This document shows, one piece after another, positions 27,770-36,652 of a stretch of 64,000 nt of DNA (position 1 is the stretch's first letter; every line of letters starts with the position of its first letter). A program made the translations under genes and the position numbers. The stretch spans positions 496,001 through 560,000 of the forward strand of contig JAWKWT010000001.1 in NCBI GenBank assembly GCA_041397365.1. The letters are read 5' to 3'. The notes beneath the pieces were generated by a model. That model did not search any database and had not been told where the DNA came from. It saw only the letters and a program-made list of their open reading frames with translations. The DNA comes from P52-10 sp041397365 (lineage in GTDB: Bacteria > Pseudomonadota > Alphaproteobacteria > Rhizobiales > Xanthobacteraceae).

Positions 27770-28926
27770 GGCTCACTCGTCCGGTCTGGAGGCGAGGGGT
27801 TTTGAAGTGAGGGGTCTTGGGTGGATGGCCCTTGCGCCGGCTGGTCTTGCGTCGACGAATCTTGCGTCGAGTCTTGTGCCGCCGGCCGACGGCGTTGCGG
27901 CCGCGCGCGCTGCGACGGCGGCCGGTCCTTGCGCTGGCTGATGCGCAGCAATTTCAGCCGGCTCGGATCGGCGTCCAGCACTTCCACCTCGAAACGGCCG
28001 GGGCCGGAAATCACCTCGCCGCGCGCCGGCAGCCGCCCGACCTGCGCGACCAGATAGCCGCCGAGCGTATCGACCGTGTTCGCCATCTCGCCGGGTTCGA
28101 ATTCCGGGCCGATCGCGGCGACGGCGTCCTCGATCGGCGCGCGCGCGTCCGCGATGAACGAATTGTCCGGCTGACGGATGATCGCGGGGGGCACGTCGAT
28201 GTCGTGCTCGTCCTCGATCTCGCCGACAATCTGCTCGACGATGTCCTCGATCGAGACGAGACCGTCGGTGCCGCCATATTCGTCGACCACCAGCGCGAGA
28301 TGGATGTGCGTGGTCTGCATCTGCGCCAGCAGATCGAGCGCCGGCTTCGACGGCGGCACATAGAGAAGTTTGCGGATGATGCCGGCATCAGTGAGCGGCA
28401 TCGCCAGGTTGATGCTGCGCAAATCGAGATTCGCCGGCAGCGGCCGCTTGCGGCGGGTGTTGGCGTCCGGATCGACCTGCGAGCGCGAGGTGATGTAGGC
28501 CAGCAGGTCGCGGATGTGGACCATGCCTTCCGGATCGTCGAGCGTCTCGCGATAGACCACCAGCCGCGAGACGCCGGCGCTTTCGAACAGCTTCATCAGG
28601 TCGCCGAGCGGAATGTCCTCGCTGGCGGCGATGATGTCGGCGCGCTGGACCATGACGTCGGCGACGCGCCGCTCGCGCAGGTCGAGAATGTTGCGCAGCA
28701 TGGTGCGCTCGGCCGCGCTGAATCCGCTTTCGGCGGACGGCGGCGTCTCCAGCAACGATTCCAGATCGGAGCGCGTCGAGCCGGAGCGCCAGCCGATCAG
28801 CGTGCGCACGGCGCGCGCGAGCCAGTTCTCCTGCGGCGCGCGCGCGGTCTCCGCCGCCGGCGCATGCGCCTGCGTTTCGCGGTCGTCGTCGGGGGCAGCG
28901 TCAGGGTCCGGCACGGCGTTGCTCAT
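27766..28926 (-). CDS. corC: CorC/HlyC-type CBS-domain protein
   Basis: 386 aa cytoplasmic protein with a CBS pair (MVQRADIIAASEDIPLGDLM, about 92; LVSIEDIVEQIVGEIEDEHD, about 220) and a C-terminal CorC_HlyC domain (GYLVAQVGRLPARGEVI ... FEVEVLDADPSRLKLLRI). Family members modulate Mg/Co efflux with CorA-type or CNNM-like partners; the lnt-corC-ybeY link is widespread. Odd is the last 40 or so residues, a low-complexity tail of repeated S-T-Q-D units and Pro/Gln. It overlaps ybeY (ATGA) and lnt (GTGA), so it is translationally coupled on both sides. Confidence 0.9.
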   Translation of the reverse strand: MSNAVPDPDAAPDDDRETQAHAPAAETARAPQENWLARAVRTLIGWRSGSTRSDLESLLETPPSAESGFSAAERTMLRNILDLRERRVADVMVQRADIIAASEDIPLGDLMKLFESAGVSRLVVYRETLDDPEGMVHIRDLLAYITSRSQVDPDANTRRKRPLPANLDLRSINLAMPLTDAGIIRKLLYVPPSKPALDLLAQMQTTHIHLALVVDEYGGTDGLVSIEDIVEQIVGEIEDEHDIDVPPAIIRQPDNSFIADARAPIEDAVAAIGPEFEPGEMANTVDTLGGYLVAQVGRLPARGEVISGPGRFEVEVLDADPSRLKLLRISQRKDRPPSQRARPQRRRPAAQDSTQDSSTQDQPAQGPSTQDPSLQNPSPPDRTSEP

Positions 28927-29402
28927 CGGTAGGGATCGGGAACGCCGAGCTGCGAGAGAATCTCGCGCTCAAGGTTCTCCATGGTTTCGGCCTCGTCGTC
29001 GCTCTCATGGTCGTAGCCGATGAGATGCAGGAGGCCGTGGACGGCGAGGTGGCTCAGATGATGCGCGAACGGCTTGCCTTCGCTCTCAGCCTCGCGGCGG
29101 GTGGTTTCATAGGCGATGGCGATGTCGCCGAGCGGCCGCGGGCGAATGCCGGCCGCAGGCTCCGGCGCGGGAAAGGACAGCACGTTGGTCGGCTTGTCGA
29201 TGCCGCGCCAGTCGCGGTTGAGCGCCTGCACGCCGTTGTCGTCGGTCAGCATGATCGCGACCTCCGCATCGGCGACCTGTTCGGGCGAATGTTTCGCGGC
29301 CTGTTCGACAGCGCGGCGGACGAGATCGCCCGCCTCCGGCTCCTGCTGCCAGCAATCGGCCTCGATCAGAATATCGGCCGTCAACGGCGCTTGCGTGGAC
29401 AT
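28923..29402 (-). CDS. ybeY: Endoribonuclease YbeY
   Basis: 159 aa metal-dependent RNase for 16S rRNA 3' maturation and ribosome quality control. The zinc motif HGLLHLIGYDH (three His) is intact, preceded by NRDWRGIDKPTNVLSFPAPE and GDIAIAYET. Overlaps corC by four bases and follows phoH by eight, giving phoH-ybeY-corC-lnt as one unit. Confidence 0.97.
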   Translation of the reverse strand: MSTQAPLTADILIEADCWQQEPEAGDLVRRAVEQAAKHSPEQVADAEVAIMLTDDNGVQALNRDWRGIDKPTNVLSFPAPEPAAGIRPRPLGDIAIAYETTRREAESEGKPFAHHLSHLAVHGLLHLIGYDHESDDEAETMENLEREILSQLGVPDPYR

Positions 29403-29410
29403 CTTTTCGA

Positions 29411-30472
29411 TCAGGGTTTTTCGGACGACGCCCTCGCCGTGGCGGCGGCGCGTTCATAGGCGGAGACGATGCGCTGAACCAGCTCGTGGCGGATCACGTC
29501 CTCGGCGGCGAAGGTCACCTGCGAGATGCCCTCCACGCCGTCGAGCAGGCGGCTTGCCTCCGCGAGGCCCGAAAGCTGGCCGTTCGGCAGATCCACTTGG
29601 CTCGGATCGCCGGTGACGATCATGCGGCTGTTTTCGCCGAGACGCGTGAGGAACATCTTCATCTGCATCGACGTGGTGTTCTGCGCCTCGTCGAGAATGA
29701 TGGCCGCATTGGTCAGTGTACGTCCGCGCATGAAAGCGAGCGGCGCGATTTCGATCTCGCCGGTTTGCAGCGCGCGCTCGACGATGCGTGCGTCCATCAG
29801 ATCGTAGAGCGCGTCATAGATCGGCCGCAGATACGGATCGACCTTTTCGCGCATGTCGCCCGGCAAAAAACCGAGCCGCTCGCCGGCCTCGACCGCGGGA
29901 CGGGTGAGGATGATGCGATCGACCTCCTTGCGCTCGAACAATTGACAGGCGCGCGCCACTGCGAGCCACGTCTTGCCGGTGCCGGCCGGGCCGATGCCGA
30001 ACACCAGCGCGCTGCGCTTCAGCGCGCGGATATAGGCGTCTTGAGCTGCGGTGCGGGCGCGCACCGGCCGCTTGCGCAGATTGATTTCCTCGAACGCGGC
30101 GCCCGGCGCCTTCGGATCGAAATCGAACAGCGAGCCTTGTGCGATCACGGCGCGGATCGCACCGTCGACGTCGCCCTGCGCCAACTCCTGCCCGGAGCGG
30201 GCGAGCTGATAGAGGTTTTCGAGAACGCGCCGGGCCGCGGCGCAGCCGTCGCGGGAGCCGGCGATCATGATGTGATTGCCGCGCTGGTCGGCGGTTACAT
30301 TCAGCTTGCGCTCCAGCAGCGCGAGATTCTGCCCGTATTGGCCGACCAGCGCGGAGGCCGCGCGATTGTCGTCGAAGGTCAGTTCGATCTGCGTCGTACT
30401 GGATGGGTCGCCGTCGCGATCGGACTTCTGGCCGGGAACGAGCGAGGAGGATTCCGATGCGCTTTTGGGCAA
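29411..30472 (-). CDS. phoH: PhoH family ATPase (YbeZ)
   Basis: 353 aa cytoplasmic P-loop ATPase that works with YbeY in RNA metabolism. N-terminal KH-like part (VTADQRGNHIMIAGSRDGCA), Walker A FGIGPAGTGKTWLAVA (about 163-172), then AGERLGFLPGDMREKVDPYL, Walker B and sensor AIILDEAQNTTSMQMKMFLT, and SRMIVTGDPSQVDLP. Starts four bases after miaB. Confidence 0.95.
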   Translation of the reverse strand: MPKSASESSSLVPGQKSDRDGDPSSTTQIELTFDDNRAASALVGQYGQNLALLERKLNVTADQRGNHIMIAGSRDGCAAARRVLENLYQLARSGQELAQGDVDGAIRAVIAQGSLFDFDPKAPGAAFEEINLRKRPVRARTAAQDAYIRALKRSALVFGIGPAGTGKTWLAVARACQLFERKEVDRIILTRPAVEAGERLGFLPGDMREKVDPYLRPIYDALYDLMDARIVERALQTGEIEIAPLAFMRGRTLTNAAIILDEAQNTTSMQMKMFLTRLGENSRMIVTGDPSQVDLPNGQLSGLAEASRLLDGVEGISQVTFAAEDVIRHELVQRIVSAYERAAATARASSEKP

Positions 30473-30476
30473 GGGC

Positions 30477-31874
30477 TCAGGCTCCCGTCGTGGCGGTCAG
30501 CGGCGCGCGAACGACGTTGGCAGGGGCCAACGGCAATTCGCCGAACAGGCTGTAGCGTTCGAGCCCGGTGATGCGCACGCTGCGCACCTGACCGATCAGC
30601 TCTCGCGAGGCCATCACATGCACGGGTTGCAGATAGGCGGAGCGGCCGACGATCTGTCCTTCGCGGCGGCCCGGCTGCTCGAACAGCACATCGAGCGTCC
30701 GGCCGATGCAATCGGCGTTGAAGGCCGCTTGCCGGGTGTCGATGAGTTGCTGCAACTGCGCGAGCCGTCGGTCCATCGTCGCGGGGTCTATCATTCCTTG
30801 CATGTCGGCGGCCGGAGTTCCCGGACGCGGCGAATACTTGAACGAATACGCCGCAGCGTAACCGATTTGCGCCACCAGCGCGAGCGTCGCTGCGAAATCG
30901 TCGTCGCTTTCGCCGGGGAAGCCGACGATGAAATCCGACGAGAACGCCATATCGTCGCGGACGCGGCGGAACGCATCGATCAGGCGATGATAGTCGGCGG
31001 CCGTATGCTTGCGGTTCATCGCCGCGAGAATCGCATCGGAACCGGACTGAACCGGCAGATGCAGATAGGGCATCAGCGCCGGAATGTCGCGATGCGCCGC
31101 GATCAGGCTGTCATCGACATCGCGCGGATGGCTGGTCGTGTAGCGCAGCCGCACGATGCCCGGAATCGCCGCGAGATGATGCAGCAATTCGCCGAGCGTC
31201 CATGGCTTTCCGTCCGGACCGTCGCCGTGAAACGCATTGACGTTCTGGCCGATCAGCGTGATCTCGCGCACGCCATTGTCGGCAAGGCGGCGCACGTCGT
31301 CGGCGATCTTGGCGACCGGCCGCGAGGTCTCCGCGCCGCGCGTATAGGGCACGACGCAGAAGGTGCAGAACTTGTCGCAGCCTTCCTGAATGGTGACGAA
31401 GGACGTGATGCCGCGCGCGCGGATCGCCGCCGGCTTCGGCGGCGCGAGTGCGGAAAACTTGTCCTTGATCGGGAATTCGGTCTCGATCGCGCGGCGTCCT
31501 TGTTCGGCCGTGCGCAGCAGATCGGGCAGATTGTGATAGCTCTGCGGCCCGACCACGACATCGACCACCGGTGCGCGGCGGACGATCTCCGCGCCTTCCG
31601 CCTGCGCCACACATCCGGCGACGACGATCTTCATGTCGCGGCCGTCGCGGGCCTTGTCGTCCTTCGCCTCGCGCAGACGACCGAGTTCGGAATAGACCTT
31701 CTCCGACGCCTTCTCGCGGATATGGCAGGTGTTGAGAATCACCAGATCGGCGTCGGCCGCATTGTCGGTCTCGATGAAATTCTCGCGCGCCAGTGTGTCC
31801 ACCATGCGCTGGGCATCGTAGACATTCATCTGACAGCCATATGACTTGATGTGCAGCTTGCGCGGCCGGTCCAT
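30477..31874 (-). CDS. miaB: tRNA-2-methylthio-N6-isopentenyladenosine synthase MiaB
   Basis: 465 aa radical-SAM methylthiotransferase acting on i6A37 of tRNA. The N-terminal UPF0004 domain binds one Fe-S cluster (Cys in KSYGCQMNVYD, LNTCHIREKA and VVAGCVAQAEG). The radical-SAM motif CDKFCTFC (about 163-170) binds the second. C-terminal TRAM domain (GQIVGRSAYLQPVHVMAS ... RVRITGLERYSLFGEL). Strong start MDRPRKLHIKSYGC. First gene of the miaB-phoH-ybeY-corC-lnt unit, 169 bases after fur; relatives carry plsC in that gap. Confidence 0.97.
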   Translation of the reverse strand: MDRPRKLHIKSYGCQMNVYDAQRMVDTLARENFIETDNAADADLVILNTCHIREKASEKVYSELGRLREAKDDKARDGRDMKIVVAGCVAQAEGAEIVRRAPVVDVVVGPQSYHNLPDLLRTAEQGRRAIETEFPIKDKFSALAPPKPAAIRARGITSFVTIQEGCDKFCTFCVVPYTRGAETSRPVAKIADDVRRLADNGVREITLIGQNVNAFHGDGPDGKPWTLGELLHHLAAIPGIVRLRYTTSHPRDVDDSLIAAHRDIPALMPYLHLPVQSGSDAILAAMNRKHTAADYHRLIDAFRRVRDDMAFSSDFIVGFPGESDDDFAATLALVAQIGYAAAYSFKYSPRPGTPAADMQGMIDPATMDRRLAQLQQLIDTRQAAFNADCIGRTLDVLFEQPGRREGQIVGRSAYLQPVHVMASRELIGQVRSVRITGLERYSLFGELPLAPANVVRAPLTATTGA

Positions 31875-32043
31875 TCAAATCCTGCGAGGTGGCGATCGTC
31901 CCGGACCGCCTGCGCGATCAGATATAGCCAAAGTGCCGCCGAATCCAGTGCCAAGACGGTCTGCGCCGCTGCGGCCGTTCCGGCACTAACCCGCTGGACC
32001 CATTGGCGCTTTTGCGTTTTGCGGCCCGCTGTGCCGCGCTGCC

Positions 32044-32502
32044 TCAGACCTTGCCGTCGTCGTCGAGCGGCACGCAATACAGTTCGAGCCGGTGATCGAC
32101 CAGGCGGAAGCCGAGTTTTCGCGCGACCTCCGCCTGCAGCTTTTCGATTTCGTCGGAGGTGAATTCGATCACCGTGCCGTCGCGCAGATTGATGAGATGG
32201 TCGTGATGGGTCTCGCGCATCTGCTCGTAGCGCGCGCGGCCCTCGCGGAAATCGTGGCGCTCGATGATGCCCGCATCCTCGAACAGTTTCACCGTACGGT
32301 AGACGGTGGAGATCGAGATCTTGTCGTCGATGGCGATGCAACGGCGATACAATTCCTCGACGTCGGGATGGTCGGTCGCGGCCGCCAGCACGCGGGCGAT
32401 GACGCGGCGCTGCTCGGTCATGCGCATGCCGGTCGCAGCGCACCGCGCCTCGATGTCTTCACCTTTGTCGATGGATGAAGAGGCCGGTTTAAGGGCTGTC
32501 AT
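32044..32502 (-). CDS. fur: Fur-family metalloregulator (Fur/Mur type)
   Basis: 152 aa. Winged-helix domain (RMTEQRRVIARVLAAATDHP, SISTVYRTVKLFEDAGIIER) and a metal-binding dimer domain with ETHHDHLINLRDG. The CxxC pair that binds structural zinc in classical Fur is missing, as in rhizobial Mur, which answers mainly to manganese. Together with irr at 4 kb this fits the rhizobial pattern in which Irr governs iron and Fur/Mur governs manganese and the irr gene. It follows rimI by 54 bases. Confidence 0.93.
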   Translation of the reverse strand: MTALKPASSSIDKGEDIEARCAATGMRMTEQRRVIARVLAAATDHPDVEELYRRCIAIDDKISISTVYRTVKLFEDAGIIERHDFREGRARYEQMRETHHDHLINLRDGTVIEFTSDEIEKLQAEVARKLGFRLVDHRLELYCVPLDDDGKV

Positions 32503-32556
32503 CGCTCTCTCGGAATCGAAATCATTGATCGGGGCTGTTCTCGCACCCCCTGCCGG

Positions 32557-33042
32557 TCAGGACAAGTCTCGTTGCATCACCAGCGCATTCAATTTCGCGC
32601 CACTTTCGCTTGCGTAATATTGTTCCCGGCGTCCGACGGTCGCAAATCCCGCGCGTTCGTAAAGCCGCACCGCCGGCTGATTGTTCTCCTCGACTTCGAG
32701 GAAAACACGCCTGACGCCGCGTCCGGCCAGGTGGCCGAGATGGATCGCGAGCAACTGCCGCGAATGACCGCGGCCGCGCCGCGCGGGCTCGACCGCCACC
32801 GACAGGATTTCCGCTTCATCCGCGACGATACGCGAAATGACGAAGCCGATGACGCTGCGGCTCTGCATCAGCCGATGCGCGAGCGTGTTGCGCTCCGCCA
32901 GCATGGCCTCGAATTCGTTCACGCCCCAGCCGCGATGAAATGACGCGCGATGCAATTGCGACAGGCGCTGCGCATCGCGGCTCGTCGCGGTGTCGACGCT
33001 GGAGCGCGCGGGCGCGAACAAACGGGAGAGCCAGCCGATCAT
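32557..33042 (-). CDS. rimI: Ribosomal protein alanine N-acetyltransferase RimI-like GNAT
   Basis: 161 aa GNAT with acetyl-CoA motif A EILSVAVEPARRGRGHSRQLLAIH (the Q/R-x-x-G-x-G/A loop RRGRGHS) and motif B RRVFLEVEENNQPAVRLYERAGF. Acetylates the N-terminal Ala of S18 in E. coli; here assigned by sequence and by the tsaB-rimI pair. The start ATG overlaps the tsaB stop by four bases. Confidence 0.92.
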   Translation of the reverse strand: MIGWLSRLFAPARSSVDTATSRDAQRLSQLHRASFHRGWGVNEFEAMLAERNTLAHRLMQSRSVIGFVISRIVADEAEILSVAVEPARRGRGHSRQLLAIHLGHLAGRGVRRVFLEVEENNQPAVRLYERAGFATVGRREQYYASESGAKLNALVMQRDLS

Positions 33043-33731
33043 GCGGAGGGTGCGGAAAGCCGCTGGCCCGAGGTCTGCGGCTTTGCATCGACGGCACGCA
33101 GATAATAAGGGCGCGGCGCGGATCGCGCAGGATCAGCCGCGAGCGCGAGCCAGGCCACCGAAGCGATGTCCGGCGCGGGCTTCATGTCGACGCCCGCCAG
33201 GGGCGGCAATTCGGAGGGCCAGCGGTCGGCGATCTGCTGCGCGGCGTTGCCGATCAGATGCGGCTCGCCGTAACGCGCGGCCTCGAACACGTCTTCGATC
33301 GGCGCAACGCGCGGCCGCACGAGCGTCGTTCCGTCGCCGCGCACCGCCTGCATGTAGACGTGATCGTGACGCGCATCGATGACGGAGACGATCGGCGTCG
33401 TGCTGGAATCGGAAAGCAGCGGGGCTGCGAAGGCCGACAGGGTGGTGACGCCGATGACGGGCTTGTTCGCTGCGAGACCGATGCCGCGCGCGGCCGACAG
33501 CCCGACGCGCAGGCCGGTGAAACTTCCGGGGCCGACGGTGACGGCGATGCGCCCGAGCGCGGCGAACGGCAGATCGGCGGCCTGCATGACGCGCGCGATC
33601 AGCGGCATCAGCGCCTCGGCGTGGCCGCGCGACATCGGCAGCGATTCGGCCGCGCGTAGCGCGCCGTCATCGGTGTCGAGGATCGCCGCCGCGCAGGCGT
33701 CGAGCGCCGTATCGATCGCAAGAATCAGCAT
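33039..33731 (-). CDS. tsaB: tRNA threonylcarbamoyladenosine biosynthesis protein TsaB
   Basis: 230 aa ASKHA-fold partner of TsaD in making t6A37 in ANN-decoding tRNAs. Signature MLILAIDTALDACAAAI, SRGHAEALMPLI and IAVTVGPGSFTGLRVGLSAA are intact. ATG 33731 is chosen; a longer frame starts in non-conserved sequence. First gene of tsaB-rimI-fur, separated from nfuA by a hairpin and a palindromic repeat. Confidence 0.95.
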   Translation of the reverse strand: MLILAIDTALDACAAAILDTDDGALRAAESLPMSRGHAEALMPLIARVMQAADLPFAALGRIAVTVGPGSFTGLRVGLSAARGIGLAANKPVIGVTTLSAFAAPLLSDSSTTPIVSVIDARHDHVYMQAVRGDGTTLVRPRVAPIEDVFEAARYGEPHLIGNAAQQIADRWPSELPPLAGVDMKPAPDIASVAWLALAADPARSAPRPYYLRAVDAKPQTSGQRLSAPSA

Positions 33732-33773
33732 CGCGGTGATCCTACTCCTTTTCGCGCGGCGTCCGGACATGCA

Positions 33774-33799
33774 AACGGCCGGGCACCAACCCGGCCGTT
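33774..33799. terminator. Strong hairpin between nfuA and tsaB
   Basis: Perfect 10-base stem AACGGCCGGG/CCCGGCCGTT with a six-base loop. T-rich sequence after it is weak on both strands, so it may stop nfuA transcription only partly or protect the RNA 3' end. Confidence 0.5.
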
Positions 33800-33859
33800 C
33801 GACAATCTGTAATGTCTGGGCGGATCCAACTCGTTCGAATCAGACCCGCCATTTTATTT

Positions 33860-33908
33860 GAGCATGATCTTGTCCGAAAACCGATTCCCACTTTTCGGGA
33901 TCATGCTC
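33860..33908. repeat. GAGCATGATC palindromic repeat, at the nfuA stop
   Basis: Ends GAGCATGATC and GATCATGCTC are exact inverted copies; the middle has CCGAAAACCGATTCCCACTT and TTCGGG. The TGA of nfuA (33909-33907) overlaps its end by two bases. Same family as 35234, 44432 and 51569. Confidence 0.85.
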
Positions 33909-34470
33909 AGGCCATCGTCTGCTGCACTTCGACGACGTCCGGCACGAAATGCCGCAGCAGGTTCTGGATGCCGTGCTTCAGCGTCGCTGTCGATGACGGG
34001 CAGCCGGCGCAGGAGCCCTTCATGTCGAGATAGACGATGCCGTCCTTGAAGCCGCGGAAGGTGATGTCGCCGCCGTCATTGGCCACCGCCGGCCGCACGC
34101 GCGTCTCGATCAGGTCCTTGATCGTCGCCACCGTCTCGGCGTCTTCCTCGTTGAAGAATTCGTCGGCGTCGTCCTGCTGGTCGCTGCCGTCGGTCATCAG
34201 CGGCGCGCCGGACATGTAATGCTCCATGATCGCGCCGAGGATCGCCGGCTTCAGATGCTGCCAGTCGCTGTCGTCCTTGGTCACGGTGACGAAATCGGAG
34301 CCGTAGAACACGCCGGTGACGCCCGGAATGTCGAACAGCCGTCCGGCCAGCGGCGAACGGGCCGCGGACTCGCGGTCGCGGAATTCCATCGTGCCGTCGC
34401 CAAGCACGGGCTGGCCGGGCAGGAATTTCAGGGTTGCGGGATTGGGGGTCGCTTCGGTCTGGATGAACAT
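33907..34470 (-). CDS. nfuA: NfuA-type Fe-S cluster carrier/scaffold
   Basis: 187 aa. N-terminal Nfu_N domain (MFIQTEATPNPATLKFLPGQ ... GVTGVFYGSDFVTVTKD) and C-terminal NifU-like domain with the cluster-binding CxxC (DMKGSCAGCPSSTATLKHGI), separated by an acidic linker. Delivers [4Fe-4S] clusters; MiaB, a two-cluster enzyme, is encoded nearby. ATG 34470 is chosen because it begins the conserved domain. The stop codon lies at the edge of a palindromic repeat. Confidence 0.95.
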   Translation of the reverse strand: MFIQTEATPNPATLKFLPGQPVLGDGTMEFRDRESAARSPLAGRLFDIPGVTGVFYGSDFVTVTKDDSDWQHLKPAILGAIMEHYMSGAPLMTDGSDQQDDADEFFNEEDAETVATIKDLIETRVRPAVANDGGDITFRGFKDGIVYLDMKGSCAGCPSSTATLKHGIQNLLRHFVPDVVEVQQTMA

Positions 34471-34675
34471 GTCGGGTCTCCGGCGCATCGCCGGTTCAAG
34501 GCCGGCGCGATCGGGTGAGATGCGCGAGCAAATTTATGGTTCTCGCGCGGTTCGGGCTTGGAGCATCGCTTGGCGGGCGGGCCGAAAAGCGAGGTTCCGA
34601 GCCGCCACCCTAGCAAATAACGATCGAAAAGGCACGATCAAGGGCGTTTTCCGCTCCCGGCCCGCGCTTTGCGGA

Positions 34676-35170
34676 TCAGGACAGGGCGTCCAGATCGTCG
34701 TCGGTGAGGGTGCCGGGGACGATCACGACCGGGATCGGGAACGCGCCCGCGGTCTTGGCGGTGGCGGTGACGATGGGCCCCGGCCCTTCCGTGCCCGCGC
34801 TGGCGGCGAGCACCAGCATGGAAATGTCGACGTCTTTTTCGATGACGTCGAGAATCTGCTCGGTCGGGTGGCCTTCGCGGATCGCGCGTTCGGGCGTGAT
34901 CGCGGCGAGGCCGTTCGCGCGCCCGGAGGCGCGGTCGAGGGCGGCGTTGGCTTCCTCATGCGCTTCGGCGCGCATGATGTCGGCGACGCCGCGCCACTCC
35001 TGATTGCGCTGTTCGAGATCGATCACGCGCAGCATGACGACGCCGCCGCCGACGCGCACGGCCCAGCGCGCGGCGTAATAGACGGCGCGCTCGCATTCCG
35101 GCGTGTCGTCGACGACGACAAGGCATTTGGGTTTGTGACCCGACTCATAGCTTCGGCGCTTCGTATGCAT
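34676..35170 (-). CDS. Universal stress protein (UspA family)
   Basis: 164 aa single Usp domain. KCLVVVDDTPECERAVYYAA (start of the fold with the conserved Asp), GGVVMLRVIDLEQ, and near the end ISMLVLAASAGTEGPGPIVT, where the ATP-binding G-x2-G-x9-G-S/T pattern is incomplete, so ATP binding is doubtful. It sits between trpS and nfuA as in related genomes. Trigger unknown. Confidence 0.88.
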   Translation of the reverse strand: MHTKRRSYESGHKPKCLVVVDDTPECERAVYYAARWAVRVGGGVVMLRVIDLEQRNQEWRGVADIMRAEAHEEANAALDRASGRANGLAAITPERAIREGHPTEQILDVIEKDVDISMLVLAASAGTEGPGPIVTATAKTAGAFPIPVVIVPGTLTDDDLDALS

Positions 35171-35233
35171 TCAGTGCCCCATGTAGCTGGTCCGATCCGA
35201 CGACGCCGAACCGGACCTGTCGCTATTTCGTTT

Positions 35234-35304
35234 GAACATGATCCGGCCCGAAAGCCGGTTCCGCCCCCGATCAGGTCGAGGGCAAGCTTTTCGGGATCAT
35301 GTTC
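35234..35304. repeat. GAACATGATC variant of the palindromic repeat
   Basis: GAACATGATC...CCCGAAAGCCGGTTCC ... TTTTCGGGATCATGTTC, a diverged copy with an insert in the loop (GCCCCCGATCAGGTCGAGGG). Located 113 bases downstream of the trpS stop and oriented as the other copies relative to the upstream minus-strand gene. Confidence 0.75.
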
Positions 35305-35416
35305 GTGCGCGCGTCATCCATATGCATGCTGCCACGGCGGCGGCGTGCGCGACAAGCGTATAGAAATTTCGGTTCCCTCTTGCGTCGTTGCGTTCACGCA
35401 AGGAAGCAAAGCCGAA

Positions 35417-36469
35417 TCAGCGACTGCGGATCAGGCCGACGATATCCTTCGTCGCCCGCATGGTTTCGTCGGCGATCACGCGCGCGCGCGCGCCGCCGTC
35501 GGCGAGAACCGAATCGACATAGCCGGGGTCGGCCATCAGCCGGCGCATGTCCGACGCGATCGGCGCGAGGCGGCCAACGCACACCTCCACCAGCGCGTTC
35601 TTGAACGCGGAGAACTGCGCGCCGCCGAATTCACGCAGCACGTCGGCCTTCGGCTTGCCGGTGAGCGCCGCATAGATGCCGACGAGATTGTCCGCTTCGG
35701 GCCGCGTCTCCAGGCCCTTCTCCTCGCTCGGCAAGGGCTCCGGATCGGTCTTCGCCTTGCGCACTTTCTGCGCGATGGTGTCGGCGTCGTCGGTCAGGTT
35801 GATGCGCGAATAATCGGACGGGTCGGATTTAGACATCTTCTTGGTGCCGTCGCGCAGCGACATCACCCGCGTCGCAGGTCCGGTAATCACCGGCTCCGGC
35901 AGCGGAAAGAACTGGCCGTCACTGAATCCGTGGCCGCGCACGGAATCGGAAAAGTCGTTGTTGAATTTCTGCGCGATATCGCGCGCGAGTTCGAGATGCT
36001 GCTTCTGGTCCTCGCCGACCGGAACATGGGTCGCGCGATAGACCAGAATGTCCGCCGCCATCAGCACCGGATAGGAGTAAAGCCCGACGGAGGCGTTCTC
36101 GCGGTCCTTGCCGGCTTTCTCCTTGAACTGCGTCATGCGGTTCAGCCAGCCGATCCGCGCGACGCAATTGAAGATCCACGCCAGCTCCGCATGCTGGGGC
36201 ACCTGGCTCTGGTTGAACACGATGTGCTTCTTCGGATCGATGCCGCTGGCGATGAAGGCCGCCGTCACCTCGCGCGTGGTGCGCGTCAGTTCGGCCGGTC
36301 CCCCCCAGACAGACATCGGCATCGTCAGCGCGTGCATGTCGACGACGCAATAGAGGCATTCGAAACTGTCTTGCAGTTTCACGAAATTGACGATCGCGCC
36401 CAGGTAATTGCCAAGATGCAGATTTCCGGTCGGCTGGACGCCGGAGAGAACGCGCTGGGTGACGGCCAT
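35417..36469 (-). CDS. trpS: Tryptophanyl-tRNA synthetase
   Basis: 350 aa class I synthetase. HIGH-type motif PTGNLHLGNYLGAI (15-28) and KMSKS motif GTKKMSKSDPSDYSRI (about 204-219) are present, as are MHALTMPMSVW and AADILVYRATHVPVGEDQKQ, where Trp and the adenylate bind. ATG 36469 (MAVTQRVLSGVQ) is clear; the frame stays open far upstream over the antisense adenosine kinase gene, which is not coding. Confidence 0.97.
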   Translation of the reverse strand: MAVTQRVLSGVQPTGNLHLGNYLGAIVNFVKLQDSFECLYCVVDMHALTMPMSVWGGPAELTRTTREVTAAFIASGIDPKKHIVFNQSQVPQHAELAWIFNCVARIGWLNRMTQFKEKAGKDRENASVGLYSYPVLMAADILVYRATHVPVGEDQKQHLELARDIAQKFNNDFSDSVRGHGFSDGQFFPLPEPVITGPATRVMSLRDGTKKMSKSDPSDYSRINLTDDADTIAQKVRKAKTDPEPLPSEEKGLETRPEADNLVGIYAALTGKPKADVLREFGGAQFSAFKNALVEVCVGRLAPIASDMRRLMADPGYVDSVLADGGARARVIADETMRATKDIVGLIRSR

Positions 36470-36652
36470 CGCTATTGATCCTGGATGTGTCTGATGTGGC
36501 GGCGTCTTTGCCACGGGCGGCGGGCAGGCGCAAGCTGGCCGGGGCGGCGCTTTGCTTGCCGTGTCCCGCCGGAGCGTGATAGGCCGGCGCGCCCGCCCGG
36601 CTTGCGCCGCTAGTCCCAAAACTGTCATCCCCTCAACATACGGATCGTTTCG

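Noticed and set aside
31826..32443. Basic 205-codon open frame covering the miaB-fur gap as a plsC remnant
   Set aside because: It is a frame mirror of fur running into the gap; no acyltransferase HX4D motif.
33774..33799. tRNA or small RNA gene
   Set aside because: Only a simple 10-base hairpin; no cloverleaf.
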